The notes under the pieces are model-generated. The model was not told where the DNA came from, did no database searches, and was given only the letters and a program-made list of their open reading frames with translations. Positions 49,325 to 62,900 of a stretch of DNA of 64,000 bases are shown here, piece after piece. Both the position numbers and the translations under genes were made by a program. The stretch lies in NCBI GenBank assembly GCA_024734555.1, contig JANPWX010000038.1, positions 2,180,758 to 2,244,757 of the forward strand, given 5' to 3'. Each line of letters opens with the position of its first letter. The first letter of the stretch is position 1. The DNA is from Trochalopteron elliotii. Lineage: Eukaryota > Chordata > Aves > Passeriformes > Leiothrichidae.

Positions 49325-52300
49325 CTGCTCTTGGGATAATAAAATGTGGGCTCTCTTCTCTTTTCTCCCGGTGTTCTGCATTGTAATGTTGGCAGGGTCA
49401 CACTCTACTATATCTGAGAGGAGTTTGTAGGAATTATATTCTTTACTATCCCTCCTGTCTATCCTCACTCCTCTTCCTTTCCCATATCCCCTTTTGTACA
49501 CTGTGCCACTGACCTCCCTGTAAGGGTTTTTGAGACGTATTAGTTAGAAGATATGTAGAAGAGATATAATAATTAATAAGATTAACAGTATGATTTCATT
49601 GAACAGGATGCAAGCTAAACCACTGTAGCATTACAGCAAAAAGGTAGCAGCATTTTTTGTGTCCATTCAGTGATACCACTGACAGTGCTCAGGTGCATCA
49701 TTACATAAGGCAGCAGGCATGCTTGCTGCAAGCTTTTTCAAGGTTCACCTTCTATGTCTGAATTTATTTATATCAAGGGAGTTACACTGATATTAAACAC
49801 AAATTTATTCATTGGTGGTTATTCAAGCTTAAGATTTAGAAAATCGTTGTTTGGTTACAGTGCTGGGTACTTGCTTTTGGTTCTGATTATGAGGCTGATT
49901 CTGTTTCCACTGAAAGTGATGGTGAAATTTAGTGCTTCTGGACTGAATGGCATGCTTAGCTAAGATACTCCGGGTGTTGCAGGAGGGATTGGAAGGTATG
50001 TGGAATGTAAATCAGCTGTGCATTTCCATATTTTGCATCCAACTGCCCACTGGGAAATGGTTTTATATGCAAAACTAACTTCCAAAGGGCCTTCATGCTA
50101 CACTTCAGGGGATTTATAAAAACAAAAAATGGATAGAAAAAGACTTCCCCCACCCCCTAAAAAAAAAAAAAGGGCAAGAAAGAAACTTTATATCCCTACA
50201 GATTCAACAATTAGGAAGATTTGGACCCAGTAAATTACATTAAAAAATTCCATTTTACATATTTGCCTCTAGAGTTTCAAAGAGGTGCAATACTGCCACC
50301 AGTCAGCTCAGAAGGAGAGCCGAACAATCAAGGAAACTGCAAAAAGCTAAGCCTGCTTAAATTGCGCTGCGTTTTGTACAATCTTGTAAGTTTGCATACA
50401 TAGACTCTAGGTCTATTTCAGAAGCTTCTTCAAGGAATAAGAAATAATAGCCCTAGAAATGATGACATGTAAATGGGGACATGTTTATTTAATTAGACTT
50501 GAAAGTTTTGATTACATAAGAGAATATATATGATAGACTAAAGAAAATGTGGGGATTGTGATTTAGTATCTGTGTATACATACAAAGAGGACATTACAAC
50601 AGTTGGAGATTGTTCACTCTTCACCTCTTTCCCCAGCTGGCTGTGTTTAAATTACAAGGTTATCACTGCAGTAATCTCAGCATCAAATATCTGAGAAAAA
50701 CCTCAAGATTTACATTTTTATAGATTTTAGGTATAACTCAAGGCAAGAAAATTACAGTATTAAAGCGTGATTGAAAAGTCAAGATGCCATGCTGTAATAT
50801 CAGATATTGCACTAAATCAGCCTGCCTTTTATTCTAGAAAAGAAAAAGAACGAAAAAGAAAAAGAACTAAGAAAAAAGAAGAATCTCTACAGGATAGAAT
50901 GCCTTGTAAACCACTAACTCTTTTTGTAAAAGTACTGTCAAGTCAAAACTGTGACTAGAAAACTTCTAAAACGGCTGCTTTGGTCATAATATGGGATAAC
51001 TTCTTGGGATTATTTTATAATGGGAAAAAATTTATGGAGAAACCAAAATATCTTGTGTTAATGCAATAGCAGATGCAGCTCTACAAGGAGCACAGCATTT
51101 CCTTTCTCTTAGATTCCAGGGACTCTCACATGCTGTGAAATACAATGGGACCATAAGGTGGTTAACACAAAATGTTAACTACAAGATGAAACTGGACTCT
51201 AATTTTCCAATTAATCCCCAGATTTTTTCTAAGAATGTATAAATGACTGGCCTTTCATATGTCTCACCCAACAGAAGCAGCAGACTCAGCATGTAGTTGC
51301 TCCCAACCTTATTTAACTTGTAGAGAGTTAAGCACTACTGGAAATTAAGTCATAGATGAAATGGCTTGAATTTCCCCTGGCAGTGTCCCTTGTATTTCCG
51401 TGGCTCTCACAGGGAATCTAGGGCTTTGTTGCCCTCAAGCTCAGCATCCACAGTTGGAACAGATATCCGTAAATTATTTCTCTTGAAGTGGACTGACTAT
51501 TCACTAAGAGTAGTGAGGGGAGCTTAGTCTGCATATGCCCAGGATGGGGAAAAAGCGCTTTCACAAGTGTTTACATCTAATAATGTAAAAAAGCCACCTC
51601 TCCTCAGAGCAGCATAGGTTGGAGTATGGAACGATCTCATGTTTCATACAACAACTTCCCTTGCCACCTGTAGGCACAGTTAGTGCTGATTAAACACTTT
51701 CTAGAAGTGCTTCCTCAGAGGCTGGCAGATGCTGTGCTGCTAACAGCAATGGGCCTGCAACACTTGGAGGTGTTACTGGTGGTGGAGCACCCACAGTGGG
51801 CACCTTGTGAAGAGACACCTAAGGCAGTCTTATCCCTACTGCACTCTGGAGTTGTGCTTGAATTCATACAGGAGGCAGAATGCTGTTCACATTAATGTGC
51901 ACATCCTTCCATTCTGCTCCCAGGAATAAGGCATTCCCACAGCTAATAAGGAAATTGCGGTCATGCGTACACCTATTTTCAGAACATAGTGAGAGGGAAA
52001 AATACGGCTACATTTGAAGTTACATCACTGATTAAAAACTTGCTTTGATTTCGTGGCCACTAAAAATCAGTTCCAAGTGTCAGATTATCAGACTAAAGTT
52101 TCCTTCAAGGAGTAGTAAAGCAGAGAGGGTAGGAATGGTGATAATGGGTATGATCTTCCTTACATTATAATCACAAGATTACATGTTATATTCTCAGACA
52201 CATGAAATTATTGGGGACCATTAATATTATTACCATTAATATAATGGTAATAATATAATACCTTCAACTCTCCATAACTCTAATTTTTAAAACATATTTT

Positions 52301-55210
52301 TGGTCATAGTTTCATATGGCTTTGAATAATTGTAAAAATAACCAACCTCTTTCAGTTGCTTGGCTGTGTCAATGACAAGGTCTTCACTTACACTTATCCT
52401 ACTCCAGAAACTTCAGAAATGTTATTCCTAATTTACACTGAATACATGTGAATCATGATCACAGCTTTTAATTCTGAATTTCAGTTCTTACATTTCTGTT
52501 GGAAATCAGCTTTTCCTTCTTAATCCTACTATGCTACATTCTCTTTTACTTCTTCCTTGAATCTCTTAGTAAGACCCTTGACTGCTTTTGTATAGCTTCT
52601 ATTTTTACCAGTCTTGTTGTATTCATAGTATATTTTTAACTTTGATGCCTGTTTGGTTTTGGGTGTAAGATGCAGAAAGATAAAGAGCTACAGTTGAGTA
52701 ACACTTGTTACTTTTTTTCATCCAAAATGAGACTAATGTACTGGACACACCACCTTTAATTTCCAATGTCTAAATTTTGTGGCCCAGTTAAGAAGCCCAC
52801 ATTGCTGTACTTTCTATATAACAAATGATTGGTAATAAAGACAAATAGCTAAAAATTTAGATATATTTCAACTGAAACCATTTAGAAGATGCAGAGCTCA
52901 TCCAGAGAATCTTAATTTAGTATTACTAAGCAATGAATATTTAATTACTTAGATATTTCAACATTGTTTTCTATGGTTTCTCAGCATAGAAAAAAAAAGC
53001 ATGTTAAAAAACATCTAGCAAATGACTAAAGAAGTATCGGTTAGAATGAAAAAAAAAACAGGAAAAAATATTTCATTCAGATCAGAATTTGGGGTTTTTT
53101 TTCTTTTTTTTTTAATAAGAAAATTAACCTTGTGGCAATCTCCTGAGATGCTCTATGGCCTTTCTTGTTACCATCACTACCTAGTCCATTGTATCACTGC
53201 AGGCATGGGCCCAAAGCTCCAGAGTTTCCGTGGGACTAGTGTGAGTGTATATTTTGACATCATTAGGACAAGGCCTTTCTGCATCCTCCAAATCCTCAGT
53301 CTTGTAGAATAAAACACATTTAATGAGGCTAAAGGGTTTCTGTACAGAATTTTTTGATAAAACACAACTTTTATATACTTTCTGATGTATATAAAAGATC
53401 ATAGAGGAAAATATAAATATGGAAAAGAAAATTTTAGTGGATTTTAATGCTTATTCATAACAACAACAATTTTCTGGATGGTACTTTCTTATGAGTTGTT
53501 GACTTTTAACCCAAAGAACTGAAATGATATATGCTTTAGAGAAACATCTTCCTATACACATTTAACTATGCCATTAGGGTCAATTTCCTCCATTCATTGA
53601 AATACAGCAAAATTAAAATTACCAAAATTTAGGCATGACAATCAAAGTTTATTCTATTGGCCTCATGAAAAAAAATTAATCACTTACCTCAGTTTTTTTT
53701 ATTTGTTGGATATCTACTGGGACAAAATTAAAATCAAGACTTTCAGATTAAATATCTTATTTAAAATGAGATCTTTTCCCACTAATGTTCAGTGCAGAGT
53801 TCTTACCAGTTCAGTGGAAGTGGAGATAAACTAATGCTGAGCATATTTAATCTGAGCTTTCTACAAGCTGAACTCCTGAGAGGAGCTCAGCTGGGAGAAG
53901 AAAATATTAGTGATTTTATGAGAATTTCAGGTTGAAATAAAACTTTTAATTCTGTTTCAAGCAACTTCAATATTATTTGAAACTTACAAAAAGAAAAAAT
54001 ATTTTTTATTTAAAAAGTTACTTTATTTTAAAAGTTTAAGTGAAACTGTTATTGGAAACAAACATCTTCATGAATCAGATATATTTTGTTTCAGTGGGAC
54101 TCAGTGTCAGATGTTTTTTAAAAAATGAAAAAAGTAAAATTTCTCAAATTTTAAAATATGCTTTTGGCCTATCATATAATTATTTTAGAAGATTAAGCAG
54201 TAAACCAGTAGAACTTCAGACTCATTCTCTTAGGAACAGCAGGCATACACTTTGTTTAAAAATGGATGTACTTTCTTGAGAGGGGGAAAAAAAGCTTGTT
54301 CATCAATTTTGCATGTTTCACAACTTTTATTACAGAACCTAGGCTTACTCTATAGATGAAAATGTGGAAGAGACATCTTGCATGGTCTCTGAACTCTGGA
54401 TGATCCATTAAATAAGTGCTTTTAATCTCCTGACAGAGGGAGAGAATATAAAATTTGACAATGTGCTTCAGTCTCAAACCCAGGATGTTGTTGACCTGCT
54501 TTAGAAACATAGGAGTGGTCACCCAGAAAGTTGTGTCTCCCAAAATGTCAGCCTAGGGGCAAGCTGCCCTGCAGCTCACCACAGCTACTTGCTAAGAAAA
54601 GAGCAGCAGATCTGGACCTACTCATCATCCCAGCAAGCAGCTTGTGTGGAAACGCAAGGGAAGCTGGAGCACCTTTTCATTCCTGAATGCAATTATCATA
54701 ATCCAAGTGTGGTCTGATGCAGTGAACATATAGACATGAGGTGGGAGATACTCCAGTTCTCTGTGATAATTTCTGTTTTATTTTCATGAAAATCAAAACA
54801 CATGTGAGTCGCAGAAAAATGTTTTTTTCTCATGCAAAAGCTGTTTTTTTGGAGGAGTGATTCTCAATGGGAAAAGGTCCAGCCTTTGTTCCCGTGCAGC
54901 TTGACAGGAAGCACTCATAGCCTAGCTTGGCAAAATCTGTTAAAACCACTTGGTAGAATATTAAATTTCAAAATGTGATGTTATACTATGTCAACCAGAA
55001 AACTATTCTGGTTGAAATTCCATTTCAATAAAATACCTGATGTTTCAGCTCAACACAAGCTTAAGATTCATGAAACTTAAGCAAGTCCTCACCAGTAGGA
55101 ACGTAGATGGACACATTGCTGAGTAATTGTTTAATTTAAACATGCAGTTTAATGCTTTGGGTACTAAGCATGAAGATTACTCATCTCCTTTTTCCCCTGC
55201 TTACCCACAG
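49325..55210. other. Non-coding DNA, no gene called
   Basis: Contents noted: poly-A at 50158-50172; a purine-rich AAAGAAAAAG tract at about 50837-50882; a GC-richer 71-codon frame at 51683-51895, opening just after a CACAG acceptor-like site, with Leu/Val/Glu-rich text but no ATG at its start; and an AT-rich hairpin at 52224-52256. A 29-nt potential minus-strand exon (53716-53688, donor GAG|GTAAGT) stands alone. Confidence 0.45.
52224..52256. repeat. Perfect inverted repeat, 14-bp arms, 5-base loop
   Basis: ATATTATTACCATT, loop AATAT, then AATGGTAATAATAT. AT-rich and able to form a cruciform or hairpin. No duplication or transposon ends were noticed around it. Confidence 0.9.
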
Positions 55211-55421
55211 TCAGGGCAAGAGGTTAGCAGAAGATTATCAGCCAGACTGACCAGGAAGATTTTCTCTTGGTACTATTGTGTCTATTTTGAAGAATGCTCC
55301 TGCAAATTCCCACCAGCTCACCCTGCACAAGAAAAAACAGTGAAGAATAAATGCTGCCAAAAGAAAGGAAAACTGAAAGAAACAACTTCAGATCTTTGCA
55401 GCATTGGCTGTATATTGCAAC
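55211..55421 (+). other. Candidate exon behind a very strong splice acceptor, unidentified
   Basis: The acceptor is an almost uninterrupted pyrimidine tract (CATCTCCTTTTTCCCCTGCTTACCCACAG, ending at 55210). Past it one frame stays open for about 80 codons (SGQEVSRRLSARLTRKIF and onward) to a stop near 55456. That text is Lys/Cys-rich at its end and has no recognised domain. GCAACT|GTATGT near 55421 is a usable donor. A transcript exon is plausible, coding or not; no partner exon is fixed. The same frame begins upstream of the acceptor (55127), so the open length is only partly explained by an exon. Confidence 0.22.
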
Positions 55422-58400
55422 TGTATGTCTTTACTCCCTTTCAGCAAAAGTGCTGATCATCACTCTGAAAATACTGCCTGGGATGTGGCCATTTGAATGA
55501 GAAGGATGTTGCAAGGACAGAATGAGTGAGCCCTGCAAGCCAGCCAGACACAGATGTTTTCTTTCAGTGCATAGATCCCTTTTGGCACTGAATGCCTGGT
55601 CTATTAGATTGAAATTGTCTTGGGAGAGAAAGGTTTCTGTGAAACTTTGCTCCAAAGATCAAAGTCATAAGCTTCCGAAATGCATACTTGGACATTTATT
55701 AGGAATAAAAAAGAAGAGAGAGGTGAAGGGAAAGCAATGGAGAGTCAGGTCTGAGAAGGCACGATGTAAGGATACACAGGAGCAGAAGGAAAACATAGCA
55801 GGAATTCAGCAGTGAAGGAAAAGAAAACAAAATCAAAAGGCAATTATAGAGAATAATAGAGAAGTTTATAATTACTACAGCATTTTCCTTCTCTGAATGT
55901 TAGAGTCAATACTCATCTCTTTTCTTTTACTGTCACAAGTGTTTTGAAAAGCATCAGCAAGGTATAATTCACATAGCAGAGAGGAAAGTGTGGGAATTGT
56001 GGTACAGACAAGTGGTTCAGACAAGTTCCAACAGCTGTAAGCTGTCTGCTTCTGGGTGAAGCCAGGTTTAATGCAGAAGCACTAAAGCCAAAGGATATAG
56101 TGCCCATAGGATAGCCTTGTACTTGGGACAATCTGGCTTCTAGGCCAGGTCAGAGGGTAGGAGCACAAATGTCTGTCCTATTTATAGAGGTAACACATCA
56201 ATGTGAGCAAGAGCTGGGGGACCACATGCTTGTGTCACACAGGGCTGCGGTCTCTCTCTTTCCACCACTTCTTCCATAGGGAGGTATAGCCAAGGGATGA
56301 CTTGCAAGTACTTTAGTTCAAGTCACAGAGGCCTGCACATGTCACTCGGAGAACAAAACAGTCACAGATGTTCCTTTGCACTGAAAAACAAAATCTACCA
56401 GGGAGACTAATATAGAAGAATTAAGTTTTCTCATTTATTGCAGCATACATCTTCTTGTAAATCAATAAGGAAGACAGTATGCATCCACATACTTCAGTAT
56501 ACATTTTAATTATTATTTTGCTGATTAAAAAAAACAAAAAAAAAAACCCTCAAAACCAAACCAAACCAAAAAAAAAAGAAAAAAAAAAAGAAAAAGCCAC
56601 CAAAACACACAAAAAACCGCCTAGCCAATTGTGTTACACCAGCAGCATTCCTCTGCTACATGAAAGGTAAGATTGTAAAGCCAGCTGCTCAGGGTAAGGA
56701 AAAGCTGCAGTGAAGATTACCAGTGCCCTTTTTGTACATCTGTATTGGAATTAATTACATAATCACACAGCATTTTTTCACAAGACTCCTGCCTTATTCA
56801 GTGCACAGCATGAATGCAGCTCACTGAATGGGTAACTTCAATATTTCAAATATAGGGAGCTTTCAATATTCAAGTGATTGATTCCAAACACTTAAAAATT
56901 GGTTTGGTTTGCATACAAATTGATCCTGAATTAGGCAATGGTCATATCCATGATGAAAACACTTCAGTTAAATGACACATAGAGAAAGCTTAATTGATAC
57001 TTTATGGTTTCTCAGCAGATGTCTACATTCAAACGAAATTAATGTAAAAGAATTTGCTAAAAAGATGTAGGTACTGTATCTGAATAAATCATTTGCATTT
57101 TTTCAAATGAAGTTATATGCAGTAGGAGGTGCTGGTTATACCAGAAACCCATAAACATAACTTTATTCTTGTCTCTCTTTTTCATATTGTACATTAAAAT
57201 AGATCCAGAATGGGACTGATTTCCTCTATATTATGTCAGCGTTGTGCTGATGCAACTCTCTTAATTTCAGTCTTTTATCACCTAACTGCCTGTTATAGCA
57301 GTAAAAGCCAGTCTACACACACATATACTGTATTTATTCTTCTATAATTTTTTTTATAGAAAGAAAAAAATCATATGAGAATTCTTTAGGGCTAAGAGTT
57401 TGAATTCTAAGTAAAATGGGGCACAGCTGAAACAAATGGAAAAAAGTAGAAGAGCAAAATTTTGTATGTGAATCCTAATATGATGATGAGTGTCAGTTCA
57501 TTTTCCCTCTCTTACAGTCTGAGTATGCTTTCACTACATGTCCTTGTAACCCTATTCTCTCCATTTATGAAAGCCATCATGATGCTGTGAAGAACATGAT
57601 GCAGAAAAATAAATGCAGATTAGATATCGGTGTGTGGAATGCAGTGTTGTCAGTTCTTTTTATCCTTTCTACAATTTGATCCAAATGCTGTGACTACATT
57701 ATTGTGGTTAAGATTAATGGGTAAAATATTTTCCCACAAGGAACCACCACTTTTCTCCACTTAATTACCAGATGTTAAAAGGAGCAAGTAGTTACTCTTC
57801 TGTGTACTCACCTGTGCCTTTTAGCTAATTACAGACAACTGCTAAGTGATTTCACACAGCTTTTGTTGTGATGTTGCAGGATTATTGATGTTAAAAATGA
57901 TGTGTCTCGATAACATAGTCTAGCATGATGTCATACACTGATAGTCATTATATCAGCTATTTGTGTCCCTTCAAACAGGGACTTTGTCTAATAGGTAGAG
58001 CATATATTGTTTTGCAGTCTCTTGCTCCCTGCTACTTTCAAAGGCATGGCTGGGAACAGAAGAGCGAGCCAAAGTCCCAAACAACATAATAGATTGTATA
58101 ACTCATATACCTCTTAAACTATGAGGGCAGGTCCATAATTTTCAAAGGTTTCACAAAGTTAAGCTTTTTATAATAACAGGAAACTTTCAAATGCATGGAT
58201 TGGGGAACATCAGAACTTCTATACTGTACTGAAAATAGGGGGATCTATGGCACTTCTGCACTGTTAGAGCAGCACAAATGAGTCATGACAAGTTTAAGTG
58301 TCCTGTTCACTTTGTAGAGATATAAAGGATTCATAAAACTGAAGACAGAGTAGAGTTGGACAATTGGCATTTTAAAGGGAGATTATTTTCATCCATTGAC

Positions 58401-61400
58401 ATGTGGAAAAGAGAGTCTCAAAGATGCTCAGATGTTTACTCTCTTGGGATTAAGAGCAAATGTTCAGTTTCAGTTTGGCACCTATCCTACAATCTCTACT
58501 ATTTTAGCAATGTGTTTGAAGCTACTATTTTGTGCTTGATATTTTTCCTCCCCCAGTCTAGCTGAGACAGTAGTAGTAGGTTAAAGTCTTTGCACTGAAT
58601 TAGCCAGCCATGCACTCCTACTGATGTATAGTAGAATAAACTTCTATTTTTTTATTCATCTTTCATGTGAATCCAAATCCAAAATTACAACTTCATTAAG
58701 GGCTATGAATTAAGAGCTGTAAATCTTTCATAAACTACTTATAGGTTTAGCAGATAGAAAAGAACTGTGTTAGACACTAAGCCACTAGAGTCTTCATTTC
58801 AATTTGTCTTTATGAAAACGTCACAGAAAGTCGTAAAATCTATGCAGGGATTAATGATTTTACTTTCACTTTTTTTTAGTTCTGTGATTGCAAATGTTTT
58901 GTTGAAGGTAATACTGCAAGTATGCTATTATAATTGTAGCACTATTGCACTTGTGATTAGCACTACATATGGTACTAAATCTTCATGTTTCCTAGTTTTC
59001 TGCAGTAGCCTTCATACAGATATTTAGAACTGTGTCAACATTATCAAAATCTCATGATTTAGGTGTTTTGATTTGTCGTGATGATCTATGCCTATGTTTA
59101 CAGTGACAAATCCTGTTACCTACTAGGACCAGAAATGAGCCAGTGCTGAGAGCACAATGTCCATACCATGCATGCTTTGGCACTAAGTTTGGGAATTGCT
59201 CTAGTCTGATTCCATGGATAGATTACTAGCAGAAGTGAACATTCTCCAGGTACGGTTTCATCAAAAATTAATCCAACGTTTTTCCATGATATGAACCAAA
59301 ATTAAATAAATTGTGATGATCTGAGGAAAACTTCTAATATAAGTAATTTTTACAACAGAAAGTGAAGTCAAGAAAAGTTTTTGCCATCAGTATTTTGCAA
59401 AGTATGTAAAAATGCGTAAACCAGTATGACTTCCATCAAAATAGCAGAAATCACCCACCTATGAGTCTTTCATTTTTAATTTAAATTGATCACAAATTCA
59501 AATATTCTTTCTGTCTTTTTCTTTTTAATTGTTTTTGTGTATGTTTGAAAATATTGGGGAAAAAAATTTGTTCTTGGGATTTCCTAGTTTCCCTGTTGGA
59601 AAATGGTAACAAAAATAAACAAATAAAAGTTAATAGTTTGACTTTTTAAAAATCAACAAATTTTGAATGATACATTGATAAGCAATACATTTTTTTCCAT
59701 AAAAATTACTTCTCATTTTATTTTTGTCCTTTTTAAATAAGAACACATATAGAGATTGACAAGCATTGTTTCTAATTCCTTTAAGGGAGATAATTCCTGT
59801 TACTTCATGGAAGAAAAGGGTTTTGTTTGCTGTAAATTTAGACTGGAAATGTATATATTTGAATTGGGACCTCCCATGTCCATTGGGAATTCAAAAGCTA
59901 GTGGAAAGGATTAATTCCTCCTTGACCTGTGAGTGAAATACAAATTTTCCTGAGCTGTTTCCCAGAAAATTAAATGTTCCCAGTACTTAAACATTCATTA
60001 TAGTTTCTTCTTTTCTCTAATCAGCTGGTACTATGTGCTAAATTTGATCCAAATTTTCTAACTGGATTACCTGAAGTGACTTTCTTGCAAATAAACCTTT
60101 CAATAATCTGTTCGCAGTCATGTCAGGTAAGTTTTTCCCTTTGCTTCTTCAACTTTTTTTTAATTGAATCACTGACATTCGTTTTCCAGTAATATATATT
60201 TTCTGCCTCAGAGACAGGGCCTCCTCAATGTAGGCACACAGAATGAGAGACAGTCCCTGGCCTGTCTGGTTTATTAATTGGCCAGATAAATGATGGGAGG
60301 TGGGACCTTGCCTAAGGTGATAACAGAGGTCACTCATGGAGACAGCGCTGGGACATTCGTTCCACCAAACTCCAGTGTCACATTAATGGACCTCCTAAGA
60401 GCATTTAAAATGCACAGTCATTCAAGCTGGGGAAACAGAAATTAAACATATTACTTAAACACATCTGCCCCTGCCAGTATTTTTCAGTCTTTGTTTCCTT
60501 TTAATCAGAAAAAAAATATCCTTTAGGACTTACATAGCAGGCATTTCTTTCTGTTCCTTCAACTAAATAAGGTAAATCACTTATCCAGCCTGTTATATAA
60601 GTGTACTTTGAAACAGCAGATAGAATCAAACAGCTAAGAAACAATTCTCGCATCTTCTTAACAGGATTAGAATTACCGGCAGGCAATAAGTCTCTCTTAT
60701 TTGTATTTAATGGGAATTAACCCGTTCTTGGTCACAGTGTAGCACTACTACACAGACTTCCTAAGCTTTGTCATGGCCAGTGAAGTGTTGTGTTTTCACA
60801 AATTTCCCCCCACTCTATAGAAATAATATAATCATTCCTGTTAACTGAAGTGTCTCTCAGGAAATATATTCTTGACGTCTCACATACAAGCTTTCCTGAG
60901 CTTTGAATGCTGCCTTTATCTAACTGGATTTCTCACATTAGGCATAAAAAAATATAGATGTATTTCCCCTCTTGCTTAATTATTATTTTGTTTAAAAAAT
61001 CATCAAATGTTCTTCTTTCTGTCAGTCTATATGGAAACAGTGGAAGGAGATTAAAAAATTAAGTCTTTCTAATCATATTGTTGCCTGTGAAAAGGGAACC
61101 TTTCCCTGCCTGTATTCTGTGGCAAAATGGATTATCACAAAACATGGCATCATGCTTTGCTGGGAAAAAGTGTGTTATCTGTTTTGCTTTAATCTCATTG
61201 TGGAACAATTGTCACAAGTGTCTTCCATATTAAATTTTTCCTTATCCCATTTGGCTGACTAAGATTAAATGTCAGTGCAAGGGCACCTAAATAAAGCAGA
61301 ATAGCAGATATTTCTGTAGCTATTCCTATTGCTGTTAATGGAGTTTAACCTCAGATCAATAGAGAGGAAAGTGATATGAATATTGCTTTCCAGGGACTGT

Positions 61401-62209
61401 GAAATATCCTTAAAGCAATGCCACTTACGTTCAACTCCTAAACAACTTACTTGCTGGTAAATGCTAATGACTGTGAACTTTTCCTAAGATAGCAAAGCTA
61501 TGGATAAAATACATCAGTTTCACAATCTTTGGGCAACATTCTTGGTACTGTGAAGGATCCTGTCCTTCACCTAACAGAGCAAAAATATTACTTAATATAA
61601 CATCATTTCCACAGTGAATGTTATATTCTGCTGCCCTTTGTCTTAGGACAGCAAGAAGAGCAGAAAGTTGTGATGAGATTAATAAAATAATAAAATTAAT
61701 AAAACCTCATTTTTTAGTTTGTAAAATGGACTTGAGCTCATTCACTCCTAGAATTGCAAAAAAGATAACAGAAAAATACTCCACTATTGACCAAAATATT
61801 AAATATACAATGAGATTTATCACATTTCTACTCAGCTTCTATTCATGATGCATTTGGATTCTTGTAAATCATTACACTGTATAAACACATTTCTGTCAGG
61901 TTATTGAAATTAAGTTGTCTGGTCTGGAGAAAAATGGTTTGTTTCAGGTCACCTTGTTCTGTCTGTCTAAATGAGACAGAGATCCAGATGTAATGTCTAA
62001 CACTGACAGTAGCATTTACCTTATAGCCAAACTTGTTAAATGAGTTCATAAAAGGATAAATGTTGTTGTTTGTGGGAAGCAGAATGTGTTTTCATCCATT
62101 CCTGTCTTGTAATTCCTGAATTCTGGACTTCCTGTTTAGTTCTGGGAGTCAGTCTGTAAATTTAGAAATAAAGGGTGAATAGTATCTGCTGTGTGCATGA
62201 AAAAAGTAT
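55422..62209. other. Long non-coding stretch, no gene called
   Basis: Frames up to 97 codons (55522-55815, + strand) without recognisable domains. An A-rich, A/C-type tract lies at 56522-56622. No transposon family recognised. Confidence 0.5.
56522..56622. repeat. A-rich / A-C low-complexity tract
   Basis: Runs of A broken by CC and C, including CCAAACCAAACC. Same type as the tracts at 3155 and 10864. Confidence 0.85.
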
Positions 62210-62285
62210 CCCTTCCCTTCCCTTCCCTTCCCTTCCCTTCCCTTCCCTTCCCTTCCCTTCCCTTCCCTTCCCTTCCCTTCCCTTC
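62210..62285. repeat. (CCTTC)n pentanucleotide satellite, left flank of gap
   Basis: Fifteen perfect copies of CCTTC run straight into the assembly gap. No CCGAA variants occur on this side. Confidence 0.98.
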
Positions 62286-62680
62286 NNNNNNNNNNNNNNN
62301 NNNNNNNNNNNNNNNNNNNNNNNNNNNNNNNNNNNNNNNNNNNNNNNNNNNNNNNNNNNNNNNNNNNNNNNNNNNNNNNNNNNNNNNNNNNNNNNNNNNN
62401 NNNNNNNNNNNNNNNNNNNNNNNNNNNNNNNNNNNNNNNNNNNNNNNNNNNNNNNNNNNNNNNNNNNNNNNNNNNNNNNNNNNNNNNNNNNNNNNNNNNN
62501 NNNNNNNNNNNNNNNNNNNNNNNNNNNNNNNNNNNNNNNNNNNNNNNNNNNNNNNNNNNNNNNNNNNNNNNNNNNNNNNNNNNNNNNNNNNNNNNNNNNN
62601 NNNNNNNNNNNNNNNNNNNNNNNNNNNNNNNNNNNNNNNNNNNNNNNNNNNNNNNNNNNNNNNNNNNNNNNNNNNNNNNN
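62286..62680. other. Assembly gap (395 N)
   Basis: Unsequenced bases inside the pentamer satellite. The true length is unknown. An open frame bridging the gap is meaningless. Confidence 0.99.
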
Positions 62681-62900
62681 CCGAACCTTCCCTTCCCGAA
62701 CCTTCCCTTCCCGAACCTTCCCTTCCCGAACCTTCCCTTCCCGAACCTTCCCGAACCTTCCCGAACCTTCCCTTCCCGAACCTTCCCTAACCTTCCCGAA
62801 CCTTCCCTTCCCTTCCCGAACCTTCCCTTCCCGAACCTTCCCTTCCCGAACCTTCCCTTCCCGAACCTTCCCTTCCCGAACCTTCCCTTCCCGAACCTTC
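62681..62900. repeat. Higher-order pentamer array of CCTTC and CCGAA
   Basis: 44 pentamers in perfect 5-base phase: 28 CCTTC, 15 CCGAA and one CCTAA. The usual order is CCGAA-CCTTC-CCTTC, a 15-base higher-order unit. Strict CCGAA-CCTTC alternation occurs at 62741-62770. CCTAA sits between the two forms in sequence. All CpG sites of the array lie in CCGAA. Confidence 0.97.

Noticed and set aside
50760..50880. Minus-strand acceptor made by a purine-rich tract, with about 30 open codons beyond
   Set aside because: The pyrimidine tract is simple-sequence and there is no convincing donor.
53688..53716. 29-nt minus-strand micro-exon with GAG|GTAAGT donor
   Set aside because: Good donor, but the exon is tiny and isolated. 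It cannot be tied to the candidate exons near 48 kb without intermediate exons.
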